Source: Sulfuritalea sp. (GTDB lineage: Bacteria > Pseudomonadota > Gammaproteobacteria > Burkholderiales > Rhodocyclaceae). Taken from it: 45,068 nucleotides of DNA. Position numbers and translations under genes: made by a program. This document shows, in pieces, positions 9,185 through 18,618 of this stretch (positions within the stretch are counted from its first letter, which is position 1; each line of letters begins with the position of its first letter). The notes beneath the pieces are model-generated. The model was not told where the DNA came from. It was given only the letters and a program-made list of their open reading frames with translations, and ran no database searches. The stretch covers positions 1 to 45,068 of the forward strand of contig JAIFMO010000076.1 of assembly GCA_020048435.1 (NCBI GenBank). The letters run 5' to 3'.

Positions 9185-9666
9185 CTCCGGTAATCGACGC
9201 CGTTGAGGCCGACCGTGTCCGCGCGGGAGAAGACGTCGTAGACATCCTCGCCCTCCTTCGGCTCGCTGGCCTCGCTGGCATAGCTGCGCTTGCCCCAGGT
9301 CGCGGCCGCGTCGGCCGTGGCGTCTGGATGCAAGGTGTCCGAGTTCATGGGATCGCGGGGAATACGGCGCAGGAAAAACAGCTTGGCACGCTTCGGGTCG
9401 CGCGCGTCGGTCACGCCCTCGGCCAGTACTGCGAGCGATGGCGGGTAACCGCTGCCACCAGCATTGCGCGCGATGCGGCCCTCGTCGGCAGCGCGCTTGT
9501 AGGCGTCGATGGCGTCGCGAATCTCGCGCAAACTCCGCCGCAATTCCTGCTCGCGGCTGCGTTGCACCGAGACTTCCGCCAGCGGCAGGGCAATGCTGGA
9601 CAGCACGCCGAGAATAGCCAGCGTCGCCACCAGTTCGAGCAGGGTGAAACCCCGCTCCTGTCTCAT
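9178..9666 (-). CDS. Type II secretion-like pseudopilin
   Basis: [24 protein letters not shown] class III signal peptide. Confidence 0.88.
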   Translation of the reverse strand: MRQERGFTLLELVATLAILGVLSSIALPLAEVSVQRSREQELRRSLREIRDAIDAYKRAADEGRIARNAGGSGYPPSLAVLAEGVTDARDPKRAKLFFLRRIPRDPMNSDTLHPDATADAAATWGKRSYASEASEPKEGEDVYDVFSRADTVGLNGVDYRRW

Positions 9667-9676
9667 GTTGCCTGCC

Positions 9677-11494
9677 TCATCGCGGCTGGCTGGTCTCGCC
9701 GGCCGCCGCCACCGGCACCGACAGACTTGCCGGCACCGCTTCGGTGAAGGCGGACAGATCGGGGCCGTGCGCGCGCAGGCTGGATTCCGTGCCCGAATCG
9801 AATTCGGTGCGGGCCAGCGCGGGGCGACTCATGCCACGCACCAGGCGCGGGGTGATCGACAGCATCAGCTCGGTCTTCTGGCCGTCGTCGCTGCGGCTGC
9901 CGAAGAGGCGGCCGACGATGGGCAGGTCGCCCAGCCCGGGAATCTTGTTGGCGCTGCTGCGCTCGGAATCGCTGATCAGGCCGGCCAGCACCTGGTTCTC
10001 GCCGTCCTTGAGGCGCAGCACGGTCGATGCGTTGCGGGTGCCAATCTGGTAGGCCAGGGTGCCGGCCTTGGTCTTGATCTGGTCGACGATGTTGCTGACT
10101 TCGAGGTTGATGCGGATGGCCACCTCGTTGTCGAGATAGATGGTCGGCTGCACTTCGAGCTTGAGGCCGACGTCGATGTACTGCACCGATTCGGCGACAA
10201 AGCCGGTGGCAGTGGCCGTAGTGGTGATGTTGGGCACGCGATCGCCAATAAGAATTTTGGCGGTCTCGCGGTTGCGCGCGCGGATGCGCGGGTTGGCCAG
10301 CAGGTTGGTGTCACTGTCGCCTTTCGACGCCGACAGGGTCAGCGGCGTGATGCTGGCGCCCAGGGTGCGCGAGCTGGCGTTGCGGATGTCGGCCAGGGTT
10401 AGCGCGCCGCCGGCCACCGCCGCCAGCGGCGTCAGCGTCAGCAGGTCGGGCCAACGGATGCCGAGATCGAGCAGGCGGCTGCGCTTCACTTCGAGTATTT
10501 CGACGTCGAGCATCACTTCCGGCTCCGGCAGGTCATGCAGGGTCAGCAGCTTCTCGCTCAACCGCACCACCTCGGGCGTGTCGCGCATGACGATCATGTT
10601 CTGCTTCTCGTCGACAACGACGTCCTTGGCCTTGAGGATGGTGCGCAGGGTGGTGGCCACGGTCTTGGCGTCGGCGTTGGTCAGGTAGAAAGTCTTGACG
10701 GTGAGCGGCTGGTGGTCACGCGCCTTGGCCGGCGTGTTGGGATAGACGAGGATGGTGCCGGCGTCGATGACGCGTTGTTCGAGTTGCTGCGACAGCAGCA
10801 CGACCGTCAGGACTTCCTTCACGGTGGCGCGGCGCAGGAACACCGTGGTCGGCTGGTCGGTCTTGACATCCTTGTCGAAAATGAAATTGATGCCCGAGGT
10901 GCGCGCCAGTACCTCGAAGACCTGCTTGATGCTGGCGTCCTTGAATTCAATCGACACCGGCCGTGCCAGGGCGGCGGCCAGCTTGGCATCGGGAACCGGC
11001 GCGACCAGGCTGGCTTCGATGGCGTCGCGCAGTTTGAGCGCCGCCGCGTTGGTCGGCGCCTCGGTCAATACGGCGCGCAGACGCGACAGGGCCGCGTCGG
11101 CATCGCCCCGCCCCCAGGCGGCTTCGGCCTCGATCTGCCATTGCCCGCGGCGGCGCTCCAACTGGGCCGAGTCGATCAGTTTGCGCGCGCGGGCATTGTT
11201 TGGGTCGAGCGTGAGCGCCCGGGCTGCCAGCGCGTCAGCCTCGGCGCGACGCCCGCCGGCCACCGCCTGCTCGGCCTGTCGCAACCACTGGCTGGCCAGC
11301 TGTTCGCGCGTCGATGCCACCGCCAGGCGCGCTTCCGCGCGGTTGGGCGTCTCGCGCAATGCTGCTTCGAAATGCGGCAGGGCTTCGTCGAGCCGACCCT
11401 GCTCGACAAGCTGCTGCCCCTCGCGGAACGGGCTGGTGGCGACGCAGCCGGCCAGGCTGGCGAGCAGAAGGACTATTGCGAAAGCGTGCTTCAT
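9677..11494 (-). CDS. Secretin (GspD/PilQ family) lipoprotein with N-terminal TPR-like region
   Basis: Lipobox [60 protein letters not shown]. Confidence 0.93.
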   Translation of the reverse strand: MKHAFAIVLLLASLAGCVATSPFREGQQLVEQGRLDEALPHFEAALRETPNRAEARLAVASTREQLASQWLRQAEQAVAGGRRAEADALAARALTLDPNNARARKLIDSAQLERRRGQWQIEAEAAWGRGDADAALSRLRAVLTEAPTNAAALKLRDAIEASLVAPVPDAKLAAALARPVSIEFKDASIKQVFEVLARTSGINFIFDKDVKTDQPTTVFLRRATVKEVLTVVLLSQQLEQRVIDAGTILVYPNTPAKARDHQPLTVKTFYLTNADAKTVATTLRTILKAKDVVVDEKQNMIVMRDTPEVVRLSEKLLTLHDLPEPEVMLDVEILEVKRSRLLDLGIRWPDLLTLTPLAAVAGGALTLADIRNASSRTLGASITPLTLSASKGDSDTNLLANPRIRARNRETAKILIGDRVPNITTTATATGFVAESVQYIDVGLKLEVQPTIYLDNEVAIRINLEVSNIVDQIKTKAGTLAYQIGTRNASTVLRLKDGENQVLAGLISDSERSSANKIPGLGDLPIVGRLFGSRSDDGQKTELMLSITPRLVRGMSRPALARTEFDSGTESSLRAHGPDLSAFTEAVPASLSVPVAAAGETSQPR

Positions 11495-11991
11495 TCTTTG
11501 ATTTCTCCGATGTCGAGCGTGCGCCGCGTCTTGTTGCGGATGTGTTGCAGCGTGAGGTGCGGCGGTTTGATGGCCGCCACCCGATAGTTGTCGCCGAGGG
11601 CGTCGCCCTCGCGCACGACCCAGGTGTCCTCGCCGTGAGCGAGGAAGACAGTCCAGCCGCCCTCATTGCCTTCCGCCAACTGCTTGCCGATGACGCGATA
11701 GGGCAGTGCTTCCGAAAAAGTCGGCGCTAGCGGTACGGCAGTCGGTGGCTCGGCGGGGGCATCGGCGACACGCGGCGGCAGAGCGGCGAAGGGATCGGGG
11801 CCGGGTCTGACCGCGACGGGAAGGTGGCGCGGCGTCAGGGCGCGAAGAAAGACGCCATGATCGGCGCCGCCATCCGGATGCGTGGGGCGAACCGCCGCCA
11901 CGACGGACGTCACCGGCGCGTCACTAAAAACCAGCAACAGCGCGATGCCGGCCAATGCCGCTAGCAGCCAAGGCAGGCGCTTCGTCTTCAT
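11491..11991 (-). CDS. GspC/PilP-like secretion-system accessory protein
   Basis: N-terminal TM, Pro-rich linker, LPYRVIGKQLAEGNEGGWTVFLAHGEDTWVVREGDAL; ATGA overlaps both sides. Confidence 0.6.
   Translation of the reverse strand: MKTKRLPWLLAALAGIALLLVFSDAPVTSVVAAVRPTHPDGGADHGVFLRALTPRHLPVAVRPGPDPFAALPPRVADAPAEPPTAVPLAPTFSEALPYRVIGKQLAEGNEGGWTVFLAHGEDTWVVREGDALGDNYRVAAIKPPHLTLQHIRNKTRRTLDIGEIKE
11715..11740 (-). repeat. Dispersed repeat, short form, copy 3
   Basis: Reverse complement exactly TGCCGTACCGCTAGCGCCGACTTTTT; encodes AVPLAPTFSE. Confidence 0.95.
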
Positions 11992-12518
11992 GGCCGGGGC
12001 TCCGCGTGCGATCCGGTGCGTGCTTCGGTGCGTGCTTCGGTGAAAAAGGCCAGGCGCAGGCGCGCCTCGATGCCGCTGCCGGCAGAGTCGCGCTGAATGG
12101 CGAGATCGTCGATGGCCAGGGCCGGGTGCGCGGCCAGCACTTCGGCGAGGAAGGCGCGGAATTCAGGGTAGGGCCCGCGCACCGGCATTTGCAGGGTGGC
12201 GACGGCATGGCGGCCGGCGGCATTGTTGTCGTCGGCGTAGTCGATGCGGCCGAGCGTCAGGCCATGACGGGCCGCTAAGCCGAGAACGTCGCGCTGACGG
12301 GCGTCGAGTTCGGCGCGTGGCACCAGCATGCCACGAAAGGCGCGATGGCGTTCTTCGAGTTGGCGGCTGCCGTCGACCGCCTCCACGGTGAGTGGGGCCG
12401 GGGCCGGCCACAACGTCGCGGCGCTGGCTATGCCAAGCACCGTGGTGGTCAGCAGCACCAGCGGCAGTGCCCGGCCATGACGGCGCAGCCACAGTTCGAC
12501 GCTCAGGCGCGCGCTCAT
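11988..12518 (-). CDS. PilO/GspM-like inner-membrane protein
   Basis: Single N-terminal TM, coiled region, position in operon; ATGA overlaps. Confidence 0.5.
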   Translation of the reverse strand: MSARLSVELWLRRHGRALPLVLLTTTVLGIASAATLWPAPAPLTVEAVDGSRQLEERHRAFRGMLVPRAELDARQRDVLGLAARHGLTLGRIDYADDNNAAGRHAVATLQMPVRGPYPEFRAFLAEVLAAHPALAIDDLAIQRDSAGSGIEARLRLAFFTEARTEARTGSHAEPRP

Positions 12519-13054
12519 GATGCCTCTTTCAGCCGTAGTTCGAGTGAGAAACGCACGGGATGCGCGGCGGCGCCCTCCCCTACGTCCTGTCTCTCCTGCC
12601 CCAGCAGCACCGCATCGGCGACCTCGGGCAAGCGGCGCAGGCGCACCGGCAGTCCGGCCACGAGGCCGGCATCGCGGGCCTGGCCACTGACACGGATCGT
12701 GGCGCGGCGCGGGTCGGCTTCGGCGCTCAGCAGCAGGCCGTCGTCGCGGCTGTCGAAGGTATTTTCCAGTGCGTCGAGCGCGGCCAGCCAGGGAAAGTTG
12801 AGCTTGCCTGTCGCGGCATCGACGGCCTGAATTTCCTCCCTGCCGGGCAGGGGGCGCCGTTCGCTGCTGGCCATCCCGCTAGCCACCATAGAGCCCGCCT
12901 CGGCCGCCGGCGTCAGCAGCCAGGCGGCGCTCGACACGACGAGCAGCAGCGCCCCGGCGCCGCCAGCCAGCCAGCGCGGGCGGGCGGACAAGCGGGCAGA
13001 CAGGCGCGTGGACAGCGAGCGGCGCGGCGTGAAGTCGAGGTGGAGCGGTTTCAT
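12515..13054 (-). CDS. PilN/GspL-like inner-membrane assembly protein
   Basis: MKPLHLDFTPRR start followed by TM helix; operon context. Confidence 0.5.
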   Translation of the reverse strand: MKPLHLDFTPRRSLSTRLSARLSARPRWLAGGAGALLLVVSSAAWLLTPAAEAGSMVASGMASSERRPLPGREEIQAVDAATGKLNFPWLAALDALENTFDSRDDGLLLSAEADPRRATIRVSGQARDAGLVAGLPVRLRRLPEVADAVLLGQERQDVGEGAAAHPVRFSLELRLKEAS

Positions 13055-13061
13055 TGGAATC

Positions 13062-13673
13062 TCAATGGCAGGCGGCGTCACGCAGGGAGCCGACGACCTG
13101 TTGCCGGCGACCGTCGTCGGTGATGCCGGCCTGGCGGCAATCGCGCCGCAGCAGGGTGCTGAAGCGGGCGGCCGAGCGATCCAGCGGTGGATGCACGCGA
13201 ATGCCGCGCCAGCTGCCGCCGGCGATCAGGCCGATGGTGGTGCTCTCGCGCGAGGCGACACAGAAGGTGGTGTCGGGGCCCAGCGCGCCGCAGTGGCGGT
13301 TGTATTCGCGGATGAAGCGCGGCTGCACGCTGCGCAGCCGCCAACCCTTCTCCTCGGCCAGGCGCGGCAGATCGACGGCGAACAGCGTCGGCAAGGCGCA
13401 GGCCAGCCAGCGATCGGCCCCCGGCAGCGGATCGACGCGAATCACCCAGCCGGCGGGATCGTCGCCGAAAAGCTCGGCGTAACGGTCGGCGGCATAGGCG
13501 TCGAGTTCGGCGGCGCTGGCCAGCCCCGCCGGCCGGTCGAGAATCCAGTAACGGGCCAAGGCGTCGGAAATCAGGATATCGAGCAGCGCGCCCGGGCGTG
13601 GTGGCGGCGCCAAGGGCTCGACGCCCTGCCGCGAGACGCGCAGCTGGACGGCTTCAGTGTTGAAGAGTGACAC
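13062..13673 (-). CDS. Hypothetical secretion-system protein between gspE and the PilN-like gene (possible PilM/GspL-like)
   Basis: Long ORF in operon, overlaps end of gspE by 20 bp. Confidence 0.55.
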   Translation of the reverse strand: MSLFNTEAVQLRVSRQGVEPLAPPPRPGALLDILISDALARYWILDRPAGLASAAELDAYAADRYAELFGDDPAGWVIRVDPLPGADRWLACALPTLFAVDLPRLAEEKGWRLRSVQPRFIREYNRHCGALGPDTTFCVASRESTTIGLIAGGSWRGIRVHPPLDRSAARFSTLLRRDCRQAGITDDGRRQQVVGSLRDAACH

Positions 13674-15228
13674 GGGCGACCTCCTCCAGGGTGGTGAGAC
13701 CCTCGCGGGCCAGTTGCAGGGCGGCGTCGCGCAGACTGCGCGTGCCCTGGCGGTACGCTTCGGCCTTGATTTCGGCCAGCGGCGCGCGTTGGGCTATCAG
13801 GGTACGCAGACGGTCGTCGAGTGCCAGGATCTCGGCAACCGCCCGACGTCCCCGATAGCCAGTGCCGCGACACTCGCCACAACCCCGGCCCTGGCGGAAG
13901 TTACCCATGTCAGGATGGGCGGCCTCCGCGGACAGGTTGAGGGCGGCCAGCGCGCGTGAAGACGGGGTGACGGGTTCGGCGCACTGCGGGCAGACCGAGC
14001 GCAACAACCGCTGCGCCCAGACGCCGTTGAGCGCCGAGGTAAGGGAATAGGGATCGATGCCCATGTGGGCGAAGCGGCTGAAGACGTCGAAGACATGATT
14101 GGCATGCACGGTCGACAGCACCAGGTGACCGGTCAGCGCCGACTGCACGGCGATCTCGGCGGTTTCGGCGTCGCGGATCTCGCCGATCATGATCTTGTCC
14201 GGGTCGTGGCGCAGGATGGAACGCAGCCCGCGGGCAAAAGTGAGCCCCTTCTTGTCGTTGACGGGAATCTGCAAGACGCCAGCCAGTTCGTATTCGACCG
14301 GGTCTTCGATGGTGACGATCTTGTCGCGGCCGTCGTGAATTTCGGACAGCACGCCGTAGAGCGTGGTGGTCTTGCCGCTGCCGGTCGGACCGGTGACCAG
14401 CAGCATGCCGTAGGGCTGGCTCGCCAGCGCACGCATGCGGGCGAGATCGGCGGCGGCGAAGCCGAGGCCTTCGAGCCGCAGCGATTCGCCATCGGGCACC
14501 AGCCGGCGCTTGTCGAGAATGCGCAGCACGGCATCCTCGCCGTGGATGCTCGGCATGATGGACAGGCGCAGGTCGATGCGGCGGCCCGCCAGCCGCACCG
14601 GGAAGCGGCCATCCTGCGGCACGCGGCGTTCGGCGATGTCGAGTTCGGCCAGTACCTTGAGCCGCGAGATGGCCTGTTCGGCAATTTCGCGACCAACGGC
14701 CCCGCCGACTTTCTCCAGCACGCCGTCGATGCGGTAGCGGATGTCGAGGCCGGCCGGGGTGGCTTCGAAATGAATGTCGCTGACGCCGAGTTTGAGCGCG
14801 TCGTGGATGGTCGAGTTCACCAGGCGGACGACGGGGCTGGCATCCTGGCCGATGCGCGCCAGCGAGACTTCCTCGCCGCGCTCTGCCGTACCGCTAGTCC
14901 CACGGGGATTCCCTTCGGTCACGCCACCGACTTTTTGGGGTGCCGGTTGTGCCAGGGTCGCCAGCGCCGACACGGAGTGCGCCTGACGGGAGAGCCAGGA
15001 GCCGAGATCGGCGGGGTCAGCCGCCAGTGGATCGTCGAATACGGCGATGAGGCGCTGGCCGTCGCGGAACAGGGCGCAGCGGCGCGCCTGCGCCTCGGCC
15101 AGCGGCAGGCGGTCGAAGGCCGGTGTCAGTCGATGCAGTTGCAGCAGCGTCGCGGGCGGGAAATCGGGATCGCGCAGCAGGTCGGCGGCAAGCGTGGCGG
15201 AAAGTGGGAAAGGCAGGGGGGCGTTCAT
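13654..15228 (-). CDS. gspE: GspE/PilB-type secretion ATPase
   Basis: GPTGSGKTTTLYGVL Walker A, TIEDPVEYEL, MIGEIRDAETAEIAVQSALTGHLVLSTVHAN, zinc CPQC...CGEC. Confidence 0.96.
   Translation of the reverse strand: MNAPLPFPLSATLAADLLRDPDFPPATLLQLHRLTPAFDRLPLAEAQARRCALFRDGQRLIAVFDDPLAADPADLGSWLSRQAHSVSALATLAQPAPQKVGGVTEGNPRGTSGTAERGEEVSLARIGQDASPVVRLVNSTIHDALKLGVSDIHFEATPAGLDIRYRIDGVLEKVGGAVGREIAEQAISRLKVLAELDIAERRVPQDGRFPVRLAGRRIDLRLSIMPSIHGEDAVLRILDKRRLVPDGESLRLEGLGFAAADLARMRALASQPYGMLLVTGPTGSGKTTTLYGVLSEIHDGRDKIVTIEDPVEYELAGVLQIPVNDKKGLTFARGLRSILRHDPDKIMIGEIRDAETAEIAVQSALTGHLVLSTVHANHVFDVFSRFAHMGIDPYSLTSALNGVWAQRLLRSVCPQCAEPVTPSSRALAALNLSAEAAHPDMGNFRQGRGCGECRGTGYRGRRAVAEILALDDRLRTLIAQRAPLAEIKAEAYRQGTRSLRDAALQLAREGLTTLEEVARVTLQH
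14884..14936 (+). repeat. Dispersed repeat, long form, copy 4 (inside gspE)
   Basis: TGCCGTACCGCTAGTCCCACGGGGATTCCCTTCGGTCACGCCACCGACTTTTT; encodes KVGGVTEGNPRGTSGTA. Confidence 0.93.
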
Positions 15229-16409
15229 CGCAGACTCCCGGCAAGGTCGAAGATGGGCAGATAGAGCAGCACGACGATGGTACCGACGACGATGCCGATG
15301 GCCGCCATCAGGATCGGCTCGAAGGCGCGGGCGAAGAAATCGATGCGCCGGGCAATTTCGCTATCGTGGAAGCGCGCCGCCCGCCCCATCATTTCGCCAA
15401 GGCGGCCGCTGCGCTCGCCGACGCGCAGCATGCGCAGCGCCACCGGCGTCACCAGCGCGGCAGCCGCGAAGGCTTGCGACACGCTTTCGCCGCGACCGAT
15501 GGCGGCGGCGGCGGCGCGATAGCGCGGCAGTGTTGCCGCCGTCAGCAGCCCCTCGGCCAGCTGCATCGCCTGCAGGATGGGCAGGCCGCCTTCGAGCAGC
15601 ATGCCGAGCGAGAGATACAGCCGCGCCAGTTCGAAGGTAACGATGGTGTCGCCGATGCCGGGCAGGCGTCGCAGCAATGTCTGCGGCCCATCGCCACGCC
15701 ACCAGCGTTTGCCGGCGAAGAACCCGGCCACCAGCGTGGCGACTGAACCCAGCGCCAGTGGCTGGCCCTGCTTGGCGACGAAGCTGCCCCAGACCATCAG
15801 TTGCCGCGACAGCCAGGGCAGCTCACGGCCGGTGCCCTGATACACGCCGGCGAAGCGTGGCACAACGTGACCGAGCAGGAAGAGCGTTACCAGCAGGCCG
15901 ACTACCGCAAGGATGGTCGGATAGATCAGCGCACTGACGACGCGACCGCGCACGGCGTCGAGGCGGGCCCGGTAGTCGATGTAGCGCGACAGCGACTCGG
16001 GCAGGTTCGAGGTGCGCTCGGCCGCGCGCATCAGCCCGATGTACAACGCAGGGAAGTGCTCGGGCTGCGCCGCGAGGGCGGCCGAAAAGCGCAGGCCCTC
16101 GTCGAGCGCGCGCGCCAGACGTTCGAGCACGAGGCGGCTGTCGGTCCGCTGTTCCTTGTCGTGCAGCGCCTCGATGGCCTCGGTCAGCGACAGACCGGCT
16201 TCGAGCAGCGCCAGCAGTTCCTGGCTGAAGAGTTGCAGGGAAAAGCTATTGCGGCGCGGCCATTGCGGCAGGGTTTGGGTGGCCGCGGTCACCGACAAGG
16301 GCCGCAGGGATTGCGCGCTCACTTGCGCGCGCGCGGCGTCGACATCGGCCGCGTCCACCGTCACGGTGACGACGCCGGCGCTGCCAATGGCCCTGATCGC
16401 GTAAAGCAT
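15225..16409 (-). CDS. gspF: GspF-type inner-membrane platform protein
   Basis: LFSQELLALLEAGLSLTEAIEAL, GLPILQAMQLAE, FARAFEPILMAAIGIVVGTIVVLLYLPIF; ATGA overlap with gspE. Confidence 0.94.
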   Translation of the reverse strand: MLYAIRAIGSAGVVTVTVDAADVDAARAQVSAQSLRPLSVTAATQTLPQWPRRNSFSLQLFSQELLALLEAGLSLTEAIEALHDKEQRTDSRLVLERLARALDEGLRFSAALAAQPEHFPALYIGLMRAAERTSNLPESLSRYIDYRARLDAVRGRVVSALIYPTILAVVGLLVTLFLLGHVVPRFAGVYQGTGRELPWLSRQLMVWGSFVAKQGQPLALGSVATLVAGFFAGKRWWRGDGPQTLLRRLPGIGDTIVTFELARLYLSLGMLLEGGLPILQAMQLAEGLLTAATLPRYRAAAAAIGRGESVSQAFAAAALVTPVALRMLRVGERSGRLGEMMGRAARFHDSEIARRIDFFARAFEPILMAAIGIVVGTIVVLLYLPIFDLAGSLR

Positions 16410-16410
16410 G

Positions 16411-16815
16411 TCAGTAAGCGATGTCGGTGTTGTCGCCGCTGCCGCCGGGCGCGCCGTCGCGGCCGAGAGAAATCAGGTCGAAGTCACCCTTGGCGCCGGG
16501 CGTTCGATAGACATAGGGCTTGCCCCAGGGGTCGGCGGGCACGTCCTTCTGCAAATAGGGACCGCTCCATTTGGCCTCGCCGGCCGGCCGTTCGCGCAGG
16601 GCCGCAAGGCCTTGGGACGAGGAAGGATAATGGCCGCTGTCGAGACGATAGGTATCGAGCGCCTTCGCCAGCGCCTCGATCTGGGCGCGGGCCGCCGCTG
16701 TTTCCGACTTGCCGATTTGCGAAAAGTAGCGCGGCCCCACGTAGGCAGCCAGCAGGCCGATGATGGCAACCACTACCAGCAGTTCCAGCAAGGTGAAGCC
16801 GCGCCCTTTTTTCAT
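16411..16815 (-). CDS. gspG: GspG-type major pseudopilin
   Basis: [58 protein letters not shown]. Confidence 0.95.
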   Translation of the reverse strand: MKKGRGFTLLELLVVVAIIGLLAAYVGPRYFSQIGKSETAAARAQIEALAKALDTYRLDSGHYPSSSQGLAALRERPAGEAKWSGPYLQKDVPADPWGKPYVYRTPGAKGDFDLISLGRDGAPGGSGDNTDIAY

Positions 16816-18128
16816 GCGAAGGAATCTGCCATCAGGGCGGTGAACCACTTCGTCATCTCTTCGAAGTTGTCCTTCGAGCGCGCCGCCGCCTCGCCCGAAG
16901 ACGCGGCCACCGGTTGCATGGTTTTCGTCAGCGGGTCGTAGGCGAAGGTGGCGGTGAGCCAGGAGGCGGTATCGGCGGTGATCGGCGAGTAGCAGGCCGA
17001 GTTGGTCTGCGGCGCGGCGTCGGGCAGGCGGCCGGAGAGCAGCCGCAGGATGGCGTCGGCGCAAACCTTGGCTTCCTGGTTGGCGATGTGGCCGGCCTTG
17101 GGCTGCGTCGTGGCCGCGGCGTCACCGATGACGTGGATGCCCGGCGCGACTGTCGCCTCGTAGGACAACACGTCGACGCTGGTCCATTTGCCGCCGGCGT
17201 CGGCCAGACCGTTGGCGGCGATCACCTTGCCGGCGCGATGCGGCGGGATGAGGTTGAGGACGTTGCCGCGGATGTTGCCGATATTGGTGTTCACCGTCAT
17301 CGTCGTCGTGTCGACGCTGGCGATGGCAACGCCCGGGTGATATTCGATCACGCCCTGATGCACCACATCAAAGGCATCGGTGAAGGAATGCACTTCGGCG
17401 GTGATGCCGGGGTTGGCGTCGAGCACGATCACCTTCGAGCCGGGGCGGTTGCGCTTGAGCCAGTCGGCGACGAGGCAGGCACGCTCGTAGGGCCCGGGCG
17501 GGCAGCGGTAGGGTTTGGGCGGGATGCTCAAGACGAAGACACCGCCGTTGGGCATGGCGGTGATCATGTTGCGCAGCGCGGTGGTCTGCGGGCCCGTTTT
17601 CCAGGCGTGCGGCGCCTTGGCCTGCGCGGCGGCGGTTTCGAGGCCGGGCAGCAGGTCGAAGTCGACGCCGGGGGCGACGACGAGGCGGTCATAGGCCAGG
17701 CGGCTACCGCCGGCCAGCGTAACGGCGCGCCCGACCGGGTCGATGGCGGTGACGTCGCCCTTGACGACTTTGACCCCGTAGCGACTGGCGAGATTGCCGT
17801 AACCGTACTGGAGCGACGTGACGGTGCGGCTGCCGTTAAGCACCAGGTTGCTCATGATGTTGGAGGTATAGGAGGTATCGCGCTCGACCAGGGTTACATC
17901 GACGCCGGTGCCGCCCCAGTAGCGCAGATATTTTGCCGCGGTGGCGCCGGCCATGCCACCGCCGATGACGACAACACGGCCCTTGATGCCGGTACCGGTG
18001 GGTACGCCGGCCGCCACCGTGGCAGTCCCGCGCTTGCCATCGGCGGCAGCCAGCAGGCTCCAGCCAGCGGCGGTGAGGCTGATGCCGGCGCCGCCGGCCC
18101 ATTTGATGAAATCTCTGCGTTTGACCAT
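16812..18128 (-). CDS. Flavocytochrome c sulfide dehydrogenase-like flavoprotein (FccB/SoxF-like), Tat signal
   Basis: RRDFIKWAGGAG Tat motif; VVVIGGGMAGATAAKYLR; HVIGDAAATTQPKAGHIANQEAKV; adjacent cytochrome c. Confidence 0.85.
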   Translation of the reverse strand: MVKRRDFIKWAGGAGISLTAAGWSLLAAADGKRGTATVAAGVPTGTGIKGRVVVIGGGMAGATAAKYLRYWGGTGVDVTLVERDTSYTSNIMSNLVLNGSRTVTSLQYGYGNLASRYGVKVVKGDVTAIDPVGRAVTLAGGSRLAYDRLVVAPGVDFDLLPGLETAAAQAKAPHAWKTGPQTTALRNMITAMPNGGVFVLSIPPKPYRCPPGPYERACLVADWLKRNRPGSKVIVLDANPGITAEVHSFTDAFDVVHQGVIEYHPGVAIASVDTTTMTVNTNIGNIRGNVLNLIPPHRAGKVIAANGLADAGGKWTSVDVLSYEATVAPGIHVIGDAAATTQPKAGHIANQEAKVCADAILRLLSGRLPDAAPQTNSACYSPITADTASWLTATFAYDPLTKTMQPVAASSGEAAARSKDNFEEMTKWFTALMADSFA

Positions 18129-18142
18129 GATGGGTTCCTTTT

Positions 18143-18445
18143 TCAACGCTGCGAGGCGAAGTAGTTGGCGATCAGTTGAAGTTGGGCGTCGGTGTAGCCA
18201 CGGGCGTGCATGTCCATCATCTTCGGTGGCGTTTTCCGCTGCATTTCGCGCAATTCGCCGATGATTTCTTTGGCCGACATGCCGGCCAGCCGCTCGAAAC
18301 CGCCACTGCCGTTGGTGCCGTGGCATTGGAAACAGTTGGAGGCGAGTAAGCGCCCGCTGGGCGGGGCCGGGGCCGTGGTCTGGGCGAATGCGGGTGCCGC
18401 CGCCAGGGCCAGTACCAGCCCGCGAATGATCTTGCCGTTGTTCAT
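18143..18445 (-). CDS. Class I monoheme cytochrome c (FccA-like partner)
   Basis: Signal peptide, SNCFQCHGTNGSGG heme motif, distal Met region PKMMDMHARGYTDAQLQLIANYFA. Confidence 0.85.
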   Translation of the reverse strand: MNNGKIIRGLVLALAAAPAFAQTTAPAPPSGRLLASNCFQCHGTNGSGGFERLAGMSAKEIIGELREMQRKTPPKMMDMHARGYTDAQLQLIANYFASQR

Positions 18446-18587
18446 GGAAGCTCCTTGTTCTTGTTTCGGGGATGCCGCTCGCTGGCGGCGCTGGGTGGCG
18501 CTCCTGGCGTGGCGCCGTGTTTCGGTTCGCATGATCGCCATCGCGATCCGTCCGCGCTACTGTCGCCAAACCCCAACACTTTGGCGG

Positions 18588-18618
18588 CACGGCCGCATGC
18601 TTTAGCATTGCGGCCGTG
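18588..18618 (+). promoter_or_regulatory. 13-bp stem-loop ending exactly at the GTG start of the sensor kinase
   Basis: CACGGCCGCATGC-TTTA-GCATTGCGGCCGTG, one bulged T. Confidence 0.55.

Noticed and set aside
11955-11975. AATGCCGCTAGCAGCC as another repeat copy
   Set aside because: Only CCGCTAGC shared; lacks both arms.
12001-12050. Tandem GTGCGTGCTTCG at the PilO-like C-terminus
   Set aside because: Only two units; minor simple duplication encoding TEARTEART.
18581-18605. Sigma54 promoter-like TTGGCGGCACGGCCGCATGC upstream of the kinase
   Set aside because: GG/GC spacing can be read as 10 only with poor flanking consensus; the same bases form the perfect hairpin arm, a better explanation.
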